Positions 1-7,638 of a stretch of DNA of 50,132 nucleotides are shown here, in pieces. The stretch is taken from assembly GCA_024226935.1 (NCBI GenBank), contig JAAELK010000159.1, positions 1 to 50,132 on the forward strand, given 5' to 3'. The translations under genes and the position numbers were made by a program. The notes under the pieces were generated by a model, which did not search any database, had not been told where the DNA came from, and saw nothing but the letters and a program-made list of their open reading frames with translations. Source of the DNA: Desulfobacteraceae bacterium. GTDB lineage: Bacteria > Desulfobacterota > Desulfobacteria > Desulfobacterales > Desulfobacteraceae. Position 1 is the stretch's first letter; each line of letters begins with the position of its first letter.

Positions 1-64
1 ACTCTGAAACAATTGGAGATACTTCTTCTTTAGACATTTTGAGGATTTGGCCTATGGTTTTCAT
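1..64 (-). other. N-terminus of an unidentified minus-strand ORF leaving the window
   Basis: An ATG at 64-62 on the minus strand opens a frame that stays open to the window edge. It begins MKTIGQILKMSKEEVS and then continues for only a few residues. A possible promoter lies just upstream on the same strand (a TATACT-like hexamer around 72-78). The gene points away from the truncated ABC-transporter gene that starts at about 100. It could be the transposase or another gene of an insertion element that interrupted that operon, but 21 residues are too few to assign a family. Confidence 0.3.
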
Positions 65-127
65 GCACTGAGTATAGTATAAAAAAAGGCCAATGTCTAG
101 ATTTTATTTAAGATTTCCCCACATTTA

Positions 128-724
128 TTGAGAAGTTGCGAAGCGTTTAAAAATGCCATTGAAATTATTAAAGATTTAGGTATTCCCAATCCTGAAAAAA
201 TTGCACAAAGTTATCCCCATAACCTTTCCGGGGGGATGAAACAGAGAATTGTTATTGCCATAGCCCTGGCATGTGATCCTATCCTTCTCATAGCAGACGA
301 GGCAACTTCGAACCTTGATGTCACAATTCAGGCCCAGATTTTAGATCTTTTGCGGGATTTGAAAACAACAACAATATCTTCCATTCTTTTAATTACTCAT
401 GATCTTGGGGTGGTTGCACAAACCTGTGACAGGGTTGGAGTGATGTATGCGGGAGAACTTTGCGAAGTGGCTGATGTTAAGGATTTGTTTACTAATCCCA
501 AACATCCTTATACGAAGGCATTGTTAAATTCTGTTCCTAAATTTGCTCAAACCGGAAAATTGCAGACAATAGCCGGAATAGTTCCGAATCTTGTGACTCC
601 TCCGTTGGGGTGCAGGTTTCACCCAAGATGCGAAAGGGTTATGCAAATTTGTAAAAATAAAAAGCCGGATAATATTGATACTGGGAATAATCATCAGGTT
701 GCCTGTCATTTACATATAAATTAA
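128..724 (+). pseudogene. Truncated oligopeptide/dipeptide ABC transporter ATPase (DppD/OppD-type)
   Basis: The C-terminal part of a DppD/OppD-type nucleotide-binding subunit, about 198 residues where the family has about 320-330. What remains is the signature LSGGMKQR, the Walker B region LLIADEATSNLD, the switch histidine in LLITHDLG, and the C-terminal oligopeptide-transporter region with cysteines (GCRFHPRCERV). The Walker A P-loop, Q-loop and the whole N-terminal RecA-like half are absent. The frame is closed upstream by a TAG at 98-100, so the missing part is not merely out of the window in this frame. The usual DE-P after Walker B is DE-A here. The nearest possible start is a TTG at 128. 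It should not hydrolyse ATP alone. The intact partner follows 13 bp downstream. Best read as a remnant left by an insertion or deletion near 100-127. Confidence 0.8.
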
Positions 725-737
725 TTGAAAAGCTATT

Positions 738-1781
738 ATGAAAAAAATCATAGAGTTAAAAAATCTTAAAAAGCATTATCCCGTCCATGGGGGTGTATTG
801 CGTCGTCAAACAGCATCGGTTAAAGCGCTTGATGGTGTTGATCTTGATATCTATAAAGGTGAATGCATTGGACTTGTTGGAGAATCTGGTTGTGGAAAAA
901 CAACTTTATCAAAGGTAATTATAAGGCTTTGTGATTCTACAAGTGGTAAAATTATTCTCCACACCAAGAAAAATGGACAAAGTAATTTAGAAGACATTAC
1001 AAAAATGTCTTTACGGGGGATGAAAAAAAAGGGAATCAGGAATAAACTGCAAATGGTTTTTCAGGATCCTGCAACTTCAATGAATCCAAGAATGCTCATT
1101 AAAAATATTATAGCCGAACCTATTTGTGAACAGCAAAAAATATCTAATATTGAACTTGAAAAAAGAGTTGTTGAACTTTTGGAGCTGGTTGGATTAAACA
1201 GGAATCATCTTTTAAGGTATCCCCATGAATTTTCCGGAGGGCAAAGACAAAGAATTGCTGTGGCCCGGGCAATCGCAACAAATCCTGAATTTTTGATCCT
1301 TGATGAGCCGACTTCTGCCCTTGATGTTTCTGTTCAGGCACAGATTTTAAATCTTTTAAATGAGTTGCGGCAAAGACTTAATTTAACCTATATGTTTGTA
1401 ACCCATCATCTTCTGGTGGTTAAATATATAAGTGATAGGATTGCTGTCATGTATTTGGGAAAAATAGTGGAAATTTGTCAAACCGAAGAACTGTTTAATA
1501 ACCCCATGCATCCTTATACCTATGCATTATTATCCGGTATCCCGAGTACAGATTTCGAAAATAAACCACAGAGGATTGTTCTGAGCGGGGATGTTCCAAG
1601 TCCACTATATCCGCCGAAAGGATGCAGTTTTCATACAAGATGTCCCTTTGTCATAGATGATTGTAAAATCCTTGAACCTTCTCTTTTAGAAGTGTCCGAA
1701 GGGCATAAATCAGCCTGTCACAGAAAAGAGGAAATTCAAAAATTGATTTTGGATAAATTTAATATTAATGGGTTTAAGTAA
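738..1781 (+). CDS. Oligopeptide/dipeptide ABC transporter ATP-binding protein (DppF/OppF-type)
   Basis: A complete 347-residue cytoplasmic ATPase subunit of a peptide/nickel-type ABC importer. Visible motifs are the N-terminal segment with the HYPVHGG stretch typical of OppF/DppF, Walker A GESGCGKTT (about residues 48-56), the Q-loop FQDPATSMNPRM, the signature SGGQRQR, Walker B FLILDEPTSALD, the H-loop (FVTHHL) and the C-terminal oligo_HPY region with GCSFHTRC. It is the last gene of what must have been a dpp/opp-type operon, since its partner ATPase upstream is truncated and no permease or binding-protein gene is in the window. With the partner broken, the importer is probably inactive unless another ATPase substitutes. 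The substrate (peptide or metal chelate) cannot be told from this sequence. Confidence 0.9.
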   Translation: MKKIIELKNLKKHYPVHGGVLRRQTASVKALDGVDLDIYKGECIGLVGESGCGKTTLSKVIIRLCDSTSGKIILHTKKNGQSNLEDITKMSLRGMKKKGIRNKLQMVFQDPATSMNPRMLIKNIIAEPICEQQKISNIELEKRVVELLELVGLNRNHLLRYPHEFSGGQRQRIAVARAIATNPEFLILDEPTSALDVSVQAQILNLLNELRQRLNLTYMFVTHHLLVVKYISDRIAVMYLGKIVEICQTEELFNNPMHPYTYALLSGIPSTDFENKPQRIVLSGDVPSPLYPPKGCSFHTRCPFVIDDCKILEPSLLEVSEGHKSACHRKEEIQKLILDKFNINGFK

Positions 1782-1786
1782 TGCTG

Positions 1787-1816
1787 CAACTTTAATATAA
1801 AAGTTGGATCTTTTTT
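1787..1816 (+). terminator. Rho-independent terminator after the ABC ATPase gene
   Basis: Hairpin CAACTTT (1787-1793), loop AATATA, AAAGTTG (1800-1806), then GATC and six T residues (1811-1816). It lies 5 bp after the dppF-type stop codon and just before the convergent acyltransferase gene. Confidence 0.6.
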
Positions 1817-1833
1817 GTTTGGTTTTATCATGA

Positions 1834-2430
1834 TTACAAATGGTTAGTTCTCCCATGGCTTTTGTCCCAATATCTACCTCTTTTGTTTTTGTAAAATGCT
1901 TTGATGGTTTGGATGTCGGCATCCATATCGTTGGTGGGAAAGATCATAGGACCGATCCCGCCGGTTTTCAGTTTATAGTCTAAAAATCCGCAGACGATTG
2001 GAATTTGTGTTTGCTTTGCAATTTGGTAAAAACCGGTTTTCCAATGGGTTGCGTCTTTTCTGGTGCCGGAGGGGGCAATGGTTATAATTAAGCGGTCTGC
2101 CTGATTAATAGCCTCCACCATGACTGCTACGTTGTTGCCTTTTTGGGCGCGGTTAATGGGAATACCGCCGAGGTATTTTAAAAGTCTTTTGAAGGGCCAG
2201 ATGAACATGGAGTCTTTACCCATCCAGTGAACCGGTATCTGAAATTTAAATATGATTAATAGAAAAAAGATAAAATCCCAATTACTGGAATGGGGAGCCG
2301 CAACCAGGATGAATTTTTTAATTTTCGGTATCTTTCCTTGGATTTTCCACCCTAGAAGGAAAAGAGATATATTGGCAAATCCATAAAGGATAAATCTTAA
2401 AAGTGGATTGTTTAAAAGGGTTGGTCTCAA
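1834..2430 (-). CDS. PlsC-like 1-acyl-glycerol-3-phosphate acyltransferase family protein
   Basis: A 198-residue membrane-associated acyltransferase-like protein. It has a hydrophobic N-terminal segment (about residues 10-27), then the HX4D motif as APHSSNWD, which is the catalytic base motif of the PlsC/AGPAT family. GGIPINR matches the second (G-PxxR-like) motif and TIAPSGTRKDATHWKTGF matches the family's EGTRS-like third motif, with Pro-Ser in place of Glu. The protein is shorter than typical PlsC (about 240) and resembles the compact acyltransferase family often annotated only as '1-acyl-sn-glycerol-3-phosphate acyltransferase'. The start is TTG at 2430, supported by GGAG seven bases upstream. 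It is monocistronic and convergent with the ABC ATPase. The real acceptor, lysophosphatidate or another lipid, is unknown. Confidence 0.75.
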   Translation of the reverse strand: MRPTLLNNPLLRFILYGFANISLFLLGWKIQGKIPKIKKFILVAAPHSSNWDFIFFLLIIFKFQIPVHWMGKDSMFIWPFKRLLKYLGGIPINRAQKGNNVAVMVEAINQADRLIITIAPSGTRKDATHWKTGFYQIAKQTQIPIVCGFLDYKLKTGGIGPMIFPTNDMDADIQTIKAFYKNKRGRYWDKSHGRTNHL

Positions 2431-2825
2431 AATAATCTCCAGGTGTCTGTTTTTTTAAAAAAATGAAAACTACCGGAATGGATGGTATTCGTAAATTGAA
2501 CCTTTTTTATTTTACAATAATAATACAAAATTATTTCTGGGTGATGCCTGTCAGGTGGTAATTGGGTTTATAAGGTTAAAATCACTAAAATATTTAAAAT
2601 ATAAATAAGAAAGTCGTGTTTTATTTCGATAATTCAATGAAATTTAGATTCTTCCTTATAATATTGTAATTACTACTTGACAAAAAAAGAGAGATTTGAT
2701 CTCTTTAAGAAAAATGTACAATTTAAATTCTGGTTCTTATTTGGTCCGTATTTCTTTTCTGAGTCGTTATAATAAATTTCTTAATTTATTATAACGACAT
2801 TTAATTCTATTAATGGGAGGGAACC
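2431..2825. other. AT-rich intergenic region upstream of the catabolic locus
   Basis: 395 bp with no credible ORF, carrying the divergent promoters of the acyltransferase and the MIO-enzyme operon. An imperfect inverted repeat AGAGAT-TTG-ATCTCT lies at 2691-2705, eight bases after a TTGACA hexamer (2678-2683). A perfect 15-bp inverted repeat lies at 2763-2798 and is listed separately. I cannot place a convincing -10 box with the right spacing to the TTGACA. Confidence 0.6.
2763..2798. promoter_or_regulatory. Perfect 15-bp inverted repeat upstream of the MIO-enzyme gene
   Basis: GTCGTTATAATAAAT (2763-2777), spacer TTCTTA, ATTTATTATAACGAC (2784-2798). The arms match exactly. It ends 27 bp before the ATG at 2826, with the GGGAGGG ribosome-binding site between. 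It has no T-run after it and lies at a 5' end, so an operator or leader hairpin is more likely than a terminator. Each arm contains TTATAAT, so a -10 element could be embedded. The Lrp/AsnC protein encoded at 5940 is the obvious candidate ligand, but that is inference. Confidence 0.6.
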
Positions 2826-4448
2826 ATGCCTATAGTAAAAAATACGCTTGTGCTTGATGGGTATTCGTTGACTATTGAAGAGTTTATGAAAGCCGGGAAT
2901 GATCTGTCCCTAAGGGTTGAAATAGATGAAAAAAACTGGCCAAAAATCAGAGATTGTCGAAAGTTGGTGGAGGGATGGGCCGATGAAGAGCGGTGTATCT
3001 ATGGTGTGAATACAAGTTGCGGCGGGCTTGTGGATCATTTGCTTCCAAAAGAACGAGAAGATGAGTTTCAGCTAAACCTGGTCAGGAGTATTACCACCCA
3101 GGTGGGTAAACCCTTTGAAGACACCCTTGTCAGAAAATTTATGATCGCCCGGGCTAATTCCCTTTGTCGCGGTTATTCGGGGATTAAGGAAAAAAATCTT
3201 AGGATTTACCTGGACATGATTAATAAACATGTCTTTCCTTTGGTACCCAGAAAAGGGTCCCTGGGTACCAGCGGAGATTTGGGGCCTCTGGGGTGTATCG
3301 CCAGTGTCGCTTTCGGAGAATGGAAGGCAAGGGTCAACGGTGAGGTTATGCCGGGGAAAAAAGCCATGGAAATGGCCGGGATTGAGCTTATGCATCTCCA
3401 TGCCAAGGAGGGACTTTCTCTGGTCAACGGCACCTCGGCCATGGTAGGACTTGGTTGTACCGTGATTGATGAAGCAACCAACACATTGAAAAATTCTGAT
3501 ATTATAGCGGCCTTTACCATTGAAACATTGATGGGGCGGATCAATCCCTTTGATCTTAGGGTTCACGAACAAAAATATCATCCGGGTCAATATGCAACCG
3601 CCATGAATCTGACCAGACTTTTGGGGGATTCCAAGTTGGTCATTGACGAGCATGAACTTTCCCGGAAACTTCAGACAGTGCTTAAAAGACACGAAGGAAT
3701 TACTGTGGCCGACATACCCCTGGAAGATGCCTATTCCATCCGGTGTACTCCGCAATTTGTGGGGCCCACAAAAGAAGCCGTGAACCAGGCCCGCCAGGTT
3801 CTGCTCAGGGAACTTAACTCCAGCAATGATAATCCATTAATTTTCACTGAATTTAATACCTTTATCCATAACGGTCATTTCCATGGCCAGCCCATATCCT
3901 TTGCCATGGACTGTCTTGCAATTTCCATGGTGAATCTGGGGGTGGTCAGTGACCGGCGTATTGATAGGTTCATGGATTCCGCCCATAGTACAGGCCTGCC
4001 TCCTTTTTTGTGTAAGGAAGATACCGGTGTTCGTATGGGGCTCATGGGTGGACAGTTCATGACCACCTCCCTTGTCGCAGAGAATCGTACCCTGGCAGTT
4101 CCTGCATCCATTCAGTCCATCACCTCCACGGCGGATTTTCAGGATATTGTCAGTTTTGGCCTCATTGCAGGGCGAAAAGCCAGGAAAATTGTGGAAAATA
4201 CCAATCATATACTTTCTTTTGAATTGATGTGTGCTGCCCAGGCTGCAGATCTGCGTGGGGTGGAAAAGTTAAGCACAGCTGGAAAAATTATGCACAGGGC
4301 AGTTCGAAAAATCATTCCCTATCTTGATTATGATATGGTTTATATCGATCATATGGAAGAACTCAAGGTCGGGATCGAGTCCGGGGAATTTGTGAAAAAG
4401 GTTGAAGAAGCTGTTGGAGAACTTTTGATTGTTCATGGGAGGGAATAA
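2826..4448 (+). CDS. MIO-dependent aromatic amino acid aminomutase/ammonia-lyase (PAM/AdmH-like)
   Basis: A 540-residue cytoplasmic enzyme of the histidine/phenylalanine ammonia-lyase superfamily. The self-made MIO electrophile would form from Thr148-Ser149-Gly150 (GSLGTSGDLGPL), where most lyases have Ala-Ser-Gly. Other family marks are Tyr59 in IYGVNTSCGG (catalytic base), LVNGTSAM, YSIRCTPQFVG, SSNDNPLIF, GHFHGQP and FQDIVSFG. The substrate-selectivity pair after NLVR is Ser88-Ile89, not the Ser-His of histidine lyases, so it is not a second HutH. Length and the TSG triplet match, from memory, the Pantoea phenylalanine aminomutase AdmH (541 aa), which interconverts alpha- and beta-phenylalanine. 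The neighbours (beta-amino-acid-type aminotransferase 18 bp downstream, BKACE, TRAP) fit an aminomutase better than a simple lyase, but a lyase giving an acrylate cannot be excluded. The start ATG has GGGAGGG upstream. Confidence 0.85.
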   Translation: MPIVKNTLVLDGYSLTIEEFMKAGNDLSLRVEIDEKNWPKIRDCRKLVEGWADEERCIYGVNTSCGGLVDHLLPKEREDEFQLNLVRSITTQVGKPFEDTLVRKFMIARANSLCRGYSGIKEKNLRIYLDMINKHVFPLVPRKGSLGTSGDLGPLGCIASVAFGEWKARVNGEVMPGKKAMEMAGIELMHLHAKEGLSLVNGTSAMVGLGCTVIDEATNTLKNSDIIAAFTIETLMGRINPFDLRVHEQKYHPGQYATAMNLTRLLGDSKLVIDEHELSRKLQTVLKRHEGITVADIPLEDAYSIRCTPQFVGPTKEAVNQARQVLLRELNSSNDNPLIFTEFNTFIHNGHFHGQPISFAMDCLAISMVNLGVVSDRRIDRFMDSAHSTGLPPFLCKEDTGVRMGLMGGQFMTTSLVAENRTLAVPASIQSITSTADFQDIVSFGLIAGRKARKIVENTNHILSFELMCAAQAADLRGVEKLSTAGKIMHRAVRKIIPYLDYDMVYIDHMEELKVGIESGEFVKKVEEAVGELLIVHGRE

Positions 4449-4466
4449 AAAAAAGGGGGAGAAAAA

Positions 4467-5816
4467 ATGCCAAGTCAGCTATTTAATCAGATTGAAAAAA
4501 AAATTATTGACGCCTATGGGGAAAAATTTCCCATTTCCAAGGTGCATCATGAGAGATTGATTAATTATATTCCCGGGGGGGCCACTCGAAGTTTAAGTTA
4601 TTTTAAGCCCTATCCCCTCCATATCGATTATGGAAAGGGGGCCTATGTCTATACCCATGAAGGGCATCTCCTTTTGGATGTGACCAATGCCTATGGGGCT
4701 CTCATTCATGGGCATGCAGATTCCGATGTGGTAAAGGCGGTTCAGGACGGCATTGAAAGGGGGTCGCAGTATTCAACCCCCACCGATGGGCAGTATCATC
4801 TGGCAAAGCTGCTCTGTGAACGAATACCGGGTTTTGATAAGCTTCGGTTTGTAAATTCTGGAACGGAAGCCACCATGTATGCCCTGCGAACGGCCAGGGC
4901 ATTTACTGGTCGGGACAAGATTTTGAAGATGACCGGGGGATTTCACGGCACCCATGATTGTGTGGCGGCTTCCACTAAAAAGAATGTAATCACGGCCGGT
5001 ATTCCCGCCGGCATGACCCAGGATATGCTGGAAGTACCCTTTAATGATGGTGCTGCCCTTGAAAAAGTTGTTCGGGAAAATGCCGGTCAGCTTGCCGCTG
5101 TTATCATGGAACCTTTTTTGGGTGCAGGGGGGGTGGTATTGCCGAATCCCGGCTTTCTTCAACGGGTAAGACAGGTTACTTCAGCCCATAAGGTGTTGTT
5201 GATATTTGATGAGATTTTTTCTTTCCGGGTGGATACCGGCGGATGTCAGAACCTTTTTGGTGTGGTGCCGGATCTTACCTGTGTCGGCAAAGTGGTTGGC
5301 GGAGGTCTTCCCATCGGAGTCTTTGGCGGGAAAGAAGAGTATATGAATATTTTTTGCCATGAGCATACAGGTACTCCTTTATATCATTCTGGTACATTTA
5401 ATGGGTATGAAACCGTCATGCAGGCGGGTTTTGCTGCTTTATCCAAGTTTGATAAAACTGCAGTTCTTTCCATAAACAGGTTGGGTGATAGGTTTCAGGC
5501 AGCCCTTTTGAAAAGCTTTGGGAAAAATGGATTGAATATCCAGTCCACTCAAATTGGTTCTTTGCTTAATCTGCATTTTGTCAACCAGCCCATTACCACA
5601 CCAGAACAAGTGCAAGAATCCATTGAAGATCTTCATAGGCTTATGCATCTATCATTATTGACCAAAGGGGTGTTTACCATCCCAAGGGGCTTGTTTATTT
5701 TATCAACGGTGATGACTGAATCTGAAATTGATGGGCTGGTGGATAAAATAGATGGGACCTTAAAAGAACTATTGCCATTGATTGAAGAAAAATATAGCCA
5801 TTTATTACTGCAATAA
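4467..5816 (+). CDS. Class III PLP aminotransferase, beta-phenylalanine aminotransferase-like
   Basis: A 449-residue fold-type I PLP enzyme of the class III family, close in pattern to glutamate-1-semialdehyde aminomutase and to the beta-phenylalanine aminotransferases. PLP-binding marks are NSGTEATMYALR (phosphate site), FHGTHD, Asp248 in LIFDEI (pyridine nitrogen) and Lys275 in CVGKVVGGG (Schiff base). The N-terminal PGGATRS motif places Arg41 where, as I recall, beta-Phe aminotransferases such as Variovorax VpAT use an arginine to bind the substrate carboxylate. It would move the beta-amino group to 2-oxoglutarate or pyruvate, giving a 3-keto acid for the BKACE enzyme downstream. It starts 18 bp after the MIO gene, so co-transcription is likely. 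HemL itself is less likely because the gene sits in a catabolic locus. Confidence 0.8.
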   Translation: MPSQLFNQIEKKIIDAYGEKFPISKVHHERLINYIPGGATRSLSYFKPYPLHIDYGKGAYVYTHEGHLLLDVTNAYGALIHGHADSDVVKAVQDGIERGSQYSTPTDGQYHLAKLLCERIPGFDKLRFVNSGTEATMYALRTARAFTGRDKILKMTGGFHGTHDCVAASTKKNVITAGIPAGMTQDMLEVPFNDGAALEKVVRENAGQLAAVIMEPFLGAGGVVLPNPGFLQRVRQVTSAHKVLLIFDEIFSFRVDTGGCQNLFGVVPDLTCVGKVVGGGLPIGVFGGKEEYMNIFCHEHTGTPLYHSGTFNGYETVMQAGFAALSKFDKTAVLSINRLGDRFQAALLKSFGKNGLNIQSTQIGSLLNLHFVNQPITTPEQVQESIEDLHRLMHLSLLTKGVFTIPRGLFILSTVMTESEIDGLVDKIDGTLKELLPLIEEKYSHLLLQ

Positions 5817-5939
5817 CGGCCATGGGCCGCCAAGGAATTTCATAGGCTTGCCTACAACAAAATATGAAAGAATCCGATAAGTTGATTGGTTTTTTTATAT
5901 AAATCGGTAGATTTAATTTAAAACAGGAAAGAGGGATAA

Positions 5940-6422
5940 ATGGTTCTGGATAAAATCGATAAAAAGATTTTAAATACCCTTCAGGAAAATGGGAAAATAA
6001 CAAATTCTAAATTGTCTAAAATAGTCGGAATATCCGCCCCTGCCACATTGGAACGGGTGAAAAGACTGGAATTTGCGGGGGTTATTTCCCATTTTACGGC
6101 TGTGGTGAACCCGGAAAAACTTGGGTTTTCCATTATGGCCATCGTCAGTATCTCCTTGAGTTTGAGCAATCTGTCTTCGGTGGCCTGCATCAAAGAGCGA
6201 TTTCTTGAGATCGATGAAGTGGTGGAATGTTACCAGATTGCTGGCGCTAATGATTTTGTACTCAAGGTTATCGCCAAAGATATCAAGACCTATGGTGGGT
6301 TTATGAATGAAAAACTTACCAGGATAGAAGGTATCCAGATTATTCAATCTTCTTTTGTCATTGATAATATCAAGGAAAAGAGAGTGTTTATGCTTGATCT
6401 GGAAGAAGAATACAGGGTATAG
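5940..6422 (+). CDS. Lrp/AsnC family transcriptional regulator
   Basis: A 160-residue DNA-binding regulator. The N-terminal winged helix-turn-helix (LDKIDKKILNTLQENGKITNSKLS, then VGISAPATLERVKRLE) occupies about residues 3-60. A C-terminal RAM (ACT-like) ligand-binding domain follows (FSIMAIVSISLS, then ECYQIAGANDFVLKVIAKD), which in this family binds amino acids and forms octamers. It is embedded in the locus between the aminotransferase and BKACE genes and probably senses the amino acid being degraded. Likely binding sites include the 15-bp inverted repeat at 2763-2798. The start ATG follows AAAGAGGG. Confidence 0.9.
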   Translation: MVLDKIDKKILNTLQENGKITNSKLSKIVGISAPATLERVKRLEFAGVISHFTAVVNPEKLGFSIMAIVSISLSLSNLSSVACIKERFLEIDEVVECYQIAGANDFVLKVIAKDIKTYGGFMNEKLTRIEGIQIIQSSFVIDNIKEKRVFMLDLEEEYRV

Positions 6423-6484
6423 AAAATCTTTGGTCAAGTTCAGTCTTTTCTATAAATGAGTTTTTTTATGAGGAGAATATCGAT

Positions 6485-7420
6485 ATGGATAATAAAATTA
6501 TTATTACCGCGGCTGTTACAGGTTCAGTTCATATTCCGACCATGAGTGATTATCTTCCCATAACCCCGGATGAAATAGTCGAAGATGCGGTACGTGCGTG
6601 GGAGGCTGGAGCCGCCATCGCCCATATTCACGTGCGTAATCCAGAAACGGGCATGCCTGTATCTGATCCGGATCTGTTTATGGAGGTTCATACTAAAATT
6701 AAGAAACGGTGTAACATGGTCCTTTTGCCCACCACGGGGGGGGGGATGAACCAGACTACAAAAGAAAAACTTATCCCCATTAAAAAATTGGAACCGGAAA
6801 TGTGTTCCTTTGATCCCGCCCCCTTTAATTTTGGTATTTTTCAAATTGCCGGCCGGTTTAAAGACTATAAGTATGGTTGGGAAAAAGAGTATCTGGATCT
6901 ATGTAAAAACGTGACTTTTCGGCCCACCTTTAACGATGACCTTATTTATGCTAAAACATTTCTTGAGATTGATACCAAACCGGAATTTGAAATGTATGAG
7001 TTGGGGCATGTTTCTTATGTGAAGTGGTTGATGGAGGAAAATCTGGTAAAAACACCGGTCCATCTTCAATTTGTTTTCGGTCCCATGGTGGGTTGGATGA
7101 AACCCTCTGTTAAACATTTGGTACTCATCCATGATGAAGCCAGGGAAGTTCTGGGGGAGGAAAATTTTACCTGGTCTGTGGCGGCCGGTGGGAAGTTCCA
7201 GATTCCCATAACTTCCACTGCCCTTGCCATGGGAGCACAAAATGTCCGGGTGGGGCTTGAGGACTCAATCTATGCCGGTAAGGGGATCATGGCAAAGGCC
7301 AGTGCCGATCAGGTAACCATGATCAAAAACGTAGCAAAACAGATGAGCCTTGTGCCTGCTACATCGGATGAAGCAAGAGTGATCCTTGGCCTCAAGGGGC
7401 TTGATAAGGTAAACTTTTAG
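6485..7420 (+). CDS. Beta-keto acid cleavage enzyme (BKACE, DUF849 family)
   Basis: A 311-residue metal-dependent TIM-barrel enzyme of the family named after 3-keto-5-aminohexanoate cleavage enzyme (Kce). Such enzymes condense a beta-keto acid with acetyl-CoA and split it to acetoacetate and a new acyl-CoA. Zinc ligands are visible as His47 and His49 in AHIHVRNPETG, and Glu259 in VRVGLEDSIY, with Asp260 beside it. LPTTGGG (residues 81-87) is the conserved loop after the third strand. Kce proper is about 275 residues, so this is one of the longer subgroups and its keto acid is open. The genes before it could produce a 3-keto acid from a beta-amino acid, so benzoylacetate or a hydroxy derivative is my favoured substrate. 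GAGGAG lies upstream of the ATG. Confidence 0.88.
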   Translation: MDNKIIITAAVTGSVHIPTMSDYLPITPDEIVEDAVRAWEAGAAIAHIHVRNPETGMPVSDPDLFMEVHTKIKKRCNMVLLPTTGGGMNQTTKEKLIPIKKLEPEMCSFDPAPFNFGIFQIAGRFKDYKYGWEKEYLDLCKNVTFRPTFNDDLIYAKTFLEIDTKPEFEMYELGHVSYVKWLMEENLVKTPVHLQFVFGPMVGWMKPSVKHLVLIHDEAREVLGEENFTWSVAAGGKFQIPITSTALAMGAQNVRVGLEDSIYAGKGIMAKASADQVTMIKNVAKQMSLVPATSDEARVILGLKGLDKVNF

Positions 7421-7462
7421 ATATCGGGTGGTTAGTATGGGACCTTTGTAAAACAATTAATG

Positions 7463-7611
7463 CTTGAACGAAAACTCACCCATCTGCCGCGTTGCTGCAA
7501 AAGTTTGCTAAATTATAGAATCGGGCCTCATGTACTATAGTACACTCCGGTTTCAAACTTTCTTGCGCCTTGCATATGGGCAAGCTTTCATCCAAGCCCG
7601 GGTTTTCGGGC
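7463..7611. repeat. Large imperfect palindromic intergenic repeat (REP/MITE-like)
   Basis: Two roughly 60-base arms are imperfect inverted copies of each other. CTTGAACGAAAACTCACCCAT (7463 on) pairs with the stretch ending TTTCATCCAAG at 7596, and GTTGCTGCAAAAGTTTG pairs with CAAACTTTCTTGCGCC. The centre is an exact 12-bp palindrome GTACTATAGTAC (7532-7543). A further small hairpin GCCCG-GGTTTT-CGGGC follows at 7596-7611. There is no ORF inside. It has the look of a dispersed structured repeat and resembles, from memory, elements scattered in Desulfobacteraceae intergenic regions. It separates the BKACE gene from the ligase gene and could modulate read-through or mRNA stability. Confidence 0.7.
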
Positions 7612-7638
7612 AGCCACTAATTAATAAGGAGAAGGTTG

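Noticed and set aside
3072-3755. 227-residue open frame antisense to the MIO-enzyme gene
   Set aside because: The plus strand encodes a full conserved enzyme; the antisense frame has no recognisable protein features.
4467-5816. Assignment as HemL (tetrapyrrole synthesis)
   Set aside because: The operon context and the PGGATRS motif fit a beta-amino-acid aminotransferase better, although the families are close.
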